DNA of 12,698 nt. It comes from Bacillus sp. UNC41MFS5. GTDB taxonomy: Bacteria > Bacillota > Bacilli > Bacillales_B > DSM-18226. The first letter of the stretch is position 1. Every line of letters starts with the position of its first letter. The stretch covers positions 1 to 12,698 of the forward strand of contig NZ_JMLP01000041.1 in the NCBI RefSeq assembly GCF_000686805.1, in the 5' to 3' direction. Below are positions 11,484 to 12,698 of this stretch, piece by piece. Under the pieces are notes generated by a model. It was not told the origin of the DNA. It did not search any database and worked only from the letters and a program-made list of their open reading frames with translations. The translations under genes and the position numbers were made by a program.

Positions 11484-11517
11484 TGATTATAAAACAAATT
11501 ATGATAATCTATAATCA
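11484..11517 (-). promoter_or_regulatory. rep promoter with overlapping inverted repeat
   Basis: On the minus strand TATAAT (11486-11491) has TTATAG 17 bp upstream (11509-11514). An 8-bp inverted repeat, TGATTATA (11484-11491) / TATAATCA (11510-11517), covers exactly the -10 and -35, suggesting autoregulation of rep. Confidence 0.6.
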
Positions 11518-11555
11518 GATAAATGAAGTCTAGGTATTTTAGTAGAATACCCTAT

Positions 11556-11590
11556 AAAAAGAGTCATGTTCCAGCATGGCTCTTTTTTTT
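11556..11590 (-). terminator. mob terminator, bidirectional
   Basis: AAAGAGtCATG (11558-11568) and CATGgCTCTTT (11575-11585) form a stem flanked by A5 on the left and T8 on the right. It serves the minus-strand mob gene ending at 11646 and insulates the rep promoter. Confidence 0.85.
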
Positions 11591-11645
11591 CATTCTATCA
11601 CGTTTTCAATAACCTTGAAGATAAAAACAAAGTTTCCTTATTTTT

Positions 11646-12698
11646 TTACCGTTCCCTATCAAAATCTCGATGTCTGCTTATTTCTCTCTTATGTTCACGT
11701 TCAAATTGATTATCTACTCCCTTGCTATCCAATTCATTTTTAACAATTCCTCTAAGCACCTTAAATTGCTCTTTAAGAACTTTTTTCGTTTGTATATACA
11801 AAACTCTTATATTCGTCTGCAAACCCTTTATATAAGCTTTTAACGAGCTTATTTCTTTATTTAATACACCAACTTCTTTTTGCAACTTACTTTTTTCTTG
11901 TTTCAACGTTCGATTTTCTTTCATCCAGCCCTCTGCATGGACTTTTAAACTCTCATTCTCTTTCACAAAATCTGTCTTTTTCAAACGCTCATAATCCTTT
12001 TTGATAGTAACCGCTGCATTCACTTGCTTTATTACTTCTTGATATTGTTCTGGTGATAACACATAATTTCTTGTCTGTTTCTTCGTAATCTCAGCTTTTC
12101 CAAACATTTTATCCTGTACTTCTACTACTACTTCTTTACGTAAAAATGAAATTTTAACAGGTTCATTTGGTACTTGATCCGTAGCACTATCTAATTCTTT
12201 TTGCATTTGTTCTACTCTTTTTTCTAACTCTATATGACGCTGGCCAATTAACTTCAGCTTTTCACTTTCGCTCTTTACTTGTTGTTTCACTACCTCTAAT
12301 TCTTTGTACGTATCAACGACATCACTTTCCAAACTCTTTTTCACTACATGTAATTCGTTTGTTTTTTCTGCAACACTTTTTAAATCATGATCAATCGTTT
12401 GCAATTCTGTTTCTTTTTCTTGTACTTGATTTTCAATAGTTAACTTCGCTTCTGCATATTCCTTGTATTGACGGACTTTCATGTACTTATGAGAACCTAC
12501 ATTAGCACGTTCAAAATTCGGAATGTGTTCTTTCGCTAATTGCTCAATATAAGCCGTTTCTAATTCTCTCCAGTGTGCAATTAACTTTCTTCCCGTTCCT
12601 TCTACACCTTGTTGCTGCAAAGCTCTATCCATTCCGACACGCCTCGTTAATCCTCGACTACTTTCGAAATTCGGTACATAGTTAATATGTAAATGCGG
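11646..12698 (-). CDS. mob: MobV-family relaxase, C-terminal part; start is at 509 across the junction
   Basis: This holds the last 350 residues of the relaxase, up to the contig end, and is continuous in frame with 1-509 because 12604-12698 equals 1-95. After the end of the relaxase domain (GLTRRVGMDRALQQQG, HIPNFERANVG) the protein is a long coiled coil rich in Glu, Lys and Gln (for example EKETELQTIDHDLKSVAEKT), with a second such stretch near the end (KLQKEVGVLNKEISSLKAYI). The C-terminus is basic. In MobV proteins this part drives dimerisation and membrane association. It is a complete, uninterrupted gene, so the plasmid should be mobilizable in trans; no other transfer genes are present. 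A terminator follows at 11556-11590. Confidence 0.93.
   Translation of the reverse strand, partial: PHLHINYVPNFESSRGLTRRVGMDRALQQQGVEGTGRKLIAHWRELETAYIEQLAKEHIPNFERANVGSHKYMKVRQYKEYAEAKLTIENQVQEKETELQTIDHDLKSVAEKTNELHVVKKSLESDVVDTYKELEVVKQQVKSESEKLKLIGQRHIELEKRVEQMQKELDSATDQVPNEPVKISFLRKEVVVEVQDKMFGKAEITKKQTRNYVLSPEQYQEVIKQVNAAVTIKKDYERLKKTDFVKENESLKVHAEGWMKENRTLKQEKSKLQKEVGVLNKEISSLKAYIKGLQTNIRVLYIQTKKVLKEQFKVLRGIVKNELDSKGVDNQFEREHKREISRHRDFDRER
12604..12698. repeat. Right copy of 95-bp terminal direct repeat
   Basis: Identical to 1-95. See the left copy: it is the overlap of a circular contig and should be counted once. Confidence 0.95.

Overview
The window looks like one complete small circular plasmid of the Bacillus cereus group or a close relative. 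Bases 1-95 are repeated exactly at 12604-12698, so the unique molecule is 12,603 bp, and the relaxase gene runs across the artificial junction. The host guess rests on low GC, strong AGGAGG-type ribosome sites, two UUG starts, a MobV relaxase, MerR/DUF3967-type proteins (one intact, one decayed), a DUF3796-XRE pair and a small cold-shock gene.

Backbone. The minus strand of 11646-12698 continued by 1-509 encodes a 488-residue MobV (Mob/Pre) relaxase, with a candidate oriT and a hairpin-rich stretch upstream (586-820). The likely replication protein (10750-11427, minus) has a winged-helix look and no HUH motif. Downstream of it are two identical palindromes (10617-10668) and a complex fold with GNRA-like loops on the plus strand (about 10225-10531). 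A MerR-like coiled-coil protein (7232-7780, minus) sits behind a 12-bp-phased CGAT repeat array (7829-7952). It resembles the single-protein Par partition system of staphylococcal plasmid pSK1.

Accessory region (955-7035). A divergent layout carries an ABC exporter with two tiny membrane-peptide ORFs upstream (minus) and, on plus, a 184-residue protein overlapping a radical SAM enzyme that resembles YydG, the B. subtilis peptide epimerase. A short SdpI/YhfL-family membrane protein follows. Converging on it is a complete sdpR-sdpI operon behind a 66-bp perfect palindrome that overlaps its promoter. The 184-residue protein has a Gly/Ala/Val-rich hydrophobic segment near its C-terminus, like the toxin segment of SdpC, but no signal peptide. 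My best reading is an undescribed radical-SAM-modified, SdpC-like bacteriocin: substrate, modifying enzyme, exporter, two SdpI-family immunity proteins and an SdpR sensor-repressor. This is inference from context.

Between the two SdpI-family genes lies a frameshifted MerR/DUF3967 pseudogene (about 5690-6030, minus). The last residues of the short SdpI-like protein are read out of its remains, which marks a recombination junction.

The rest (8206-10146) holds a DUF3796 membrane protein overlapping an XRE repressor behind a 50-bp perfect palindrome, a cold-shock protein, a doubtful 35-codon ORF and a Cys-rich 92-residue protein of unknown function. I see no tRNA, rRNA, CRISPR array or intact insertion sequence.
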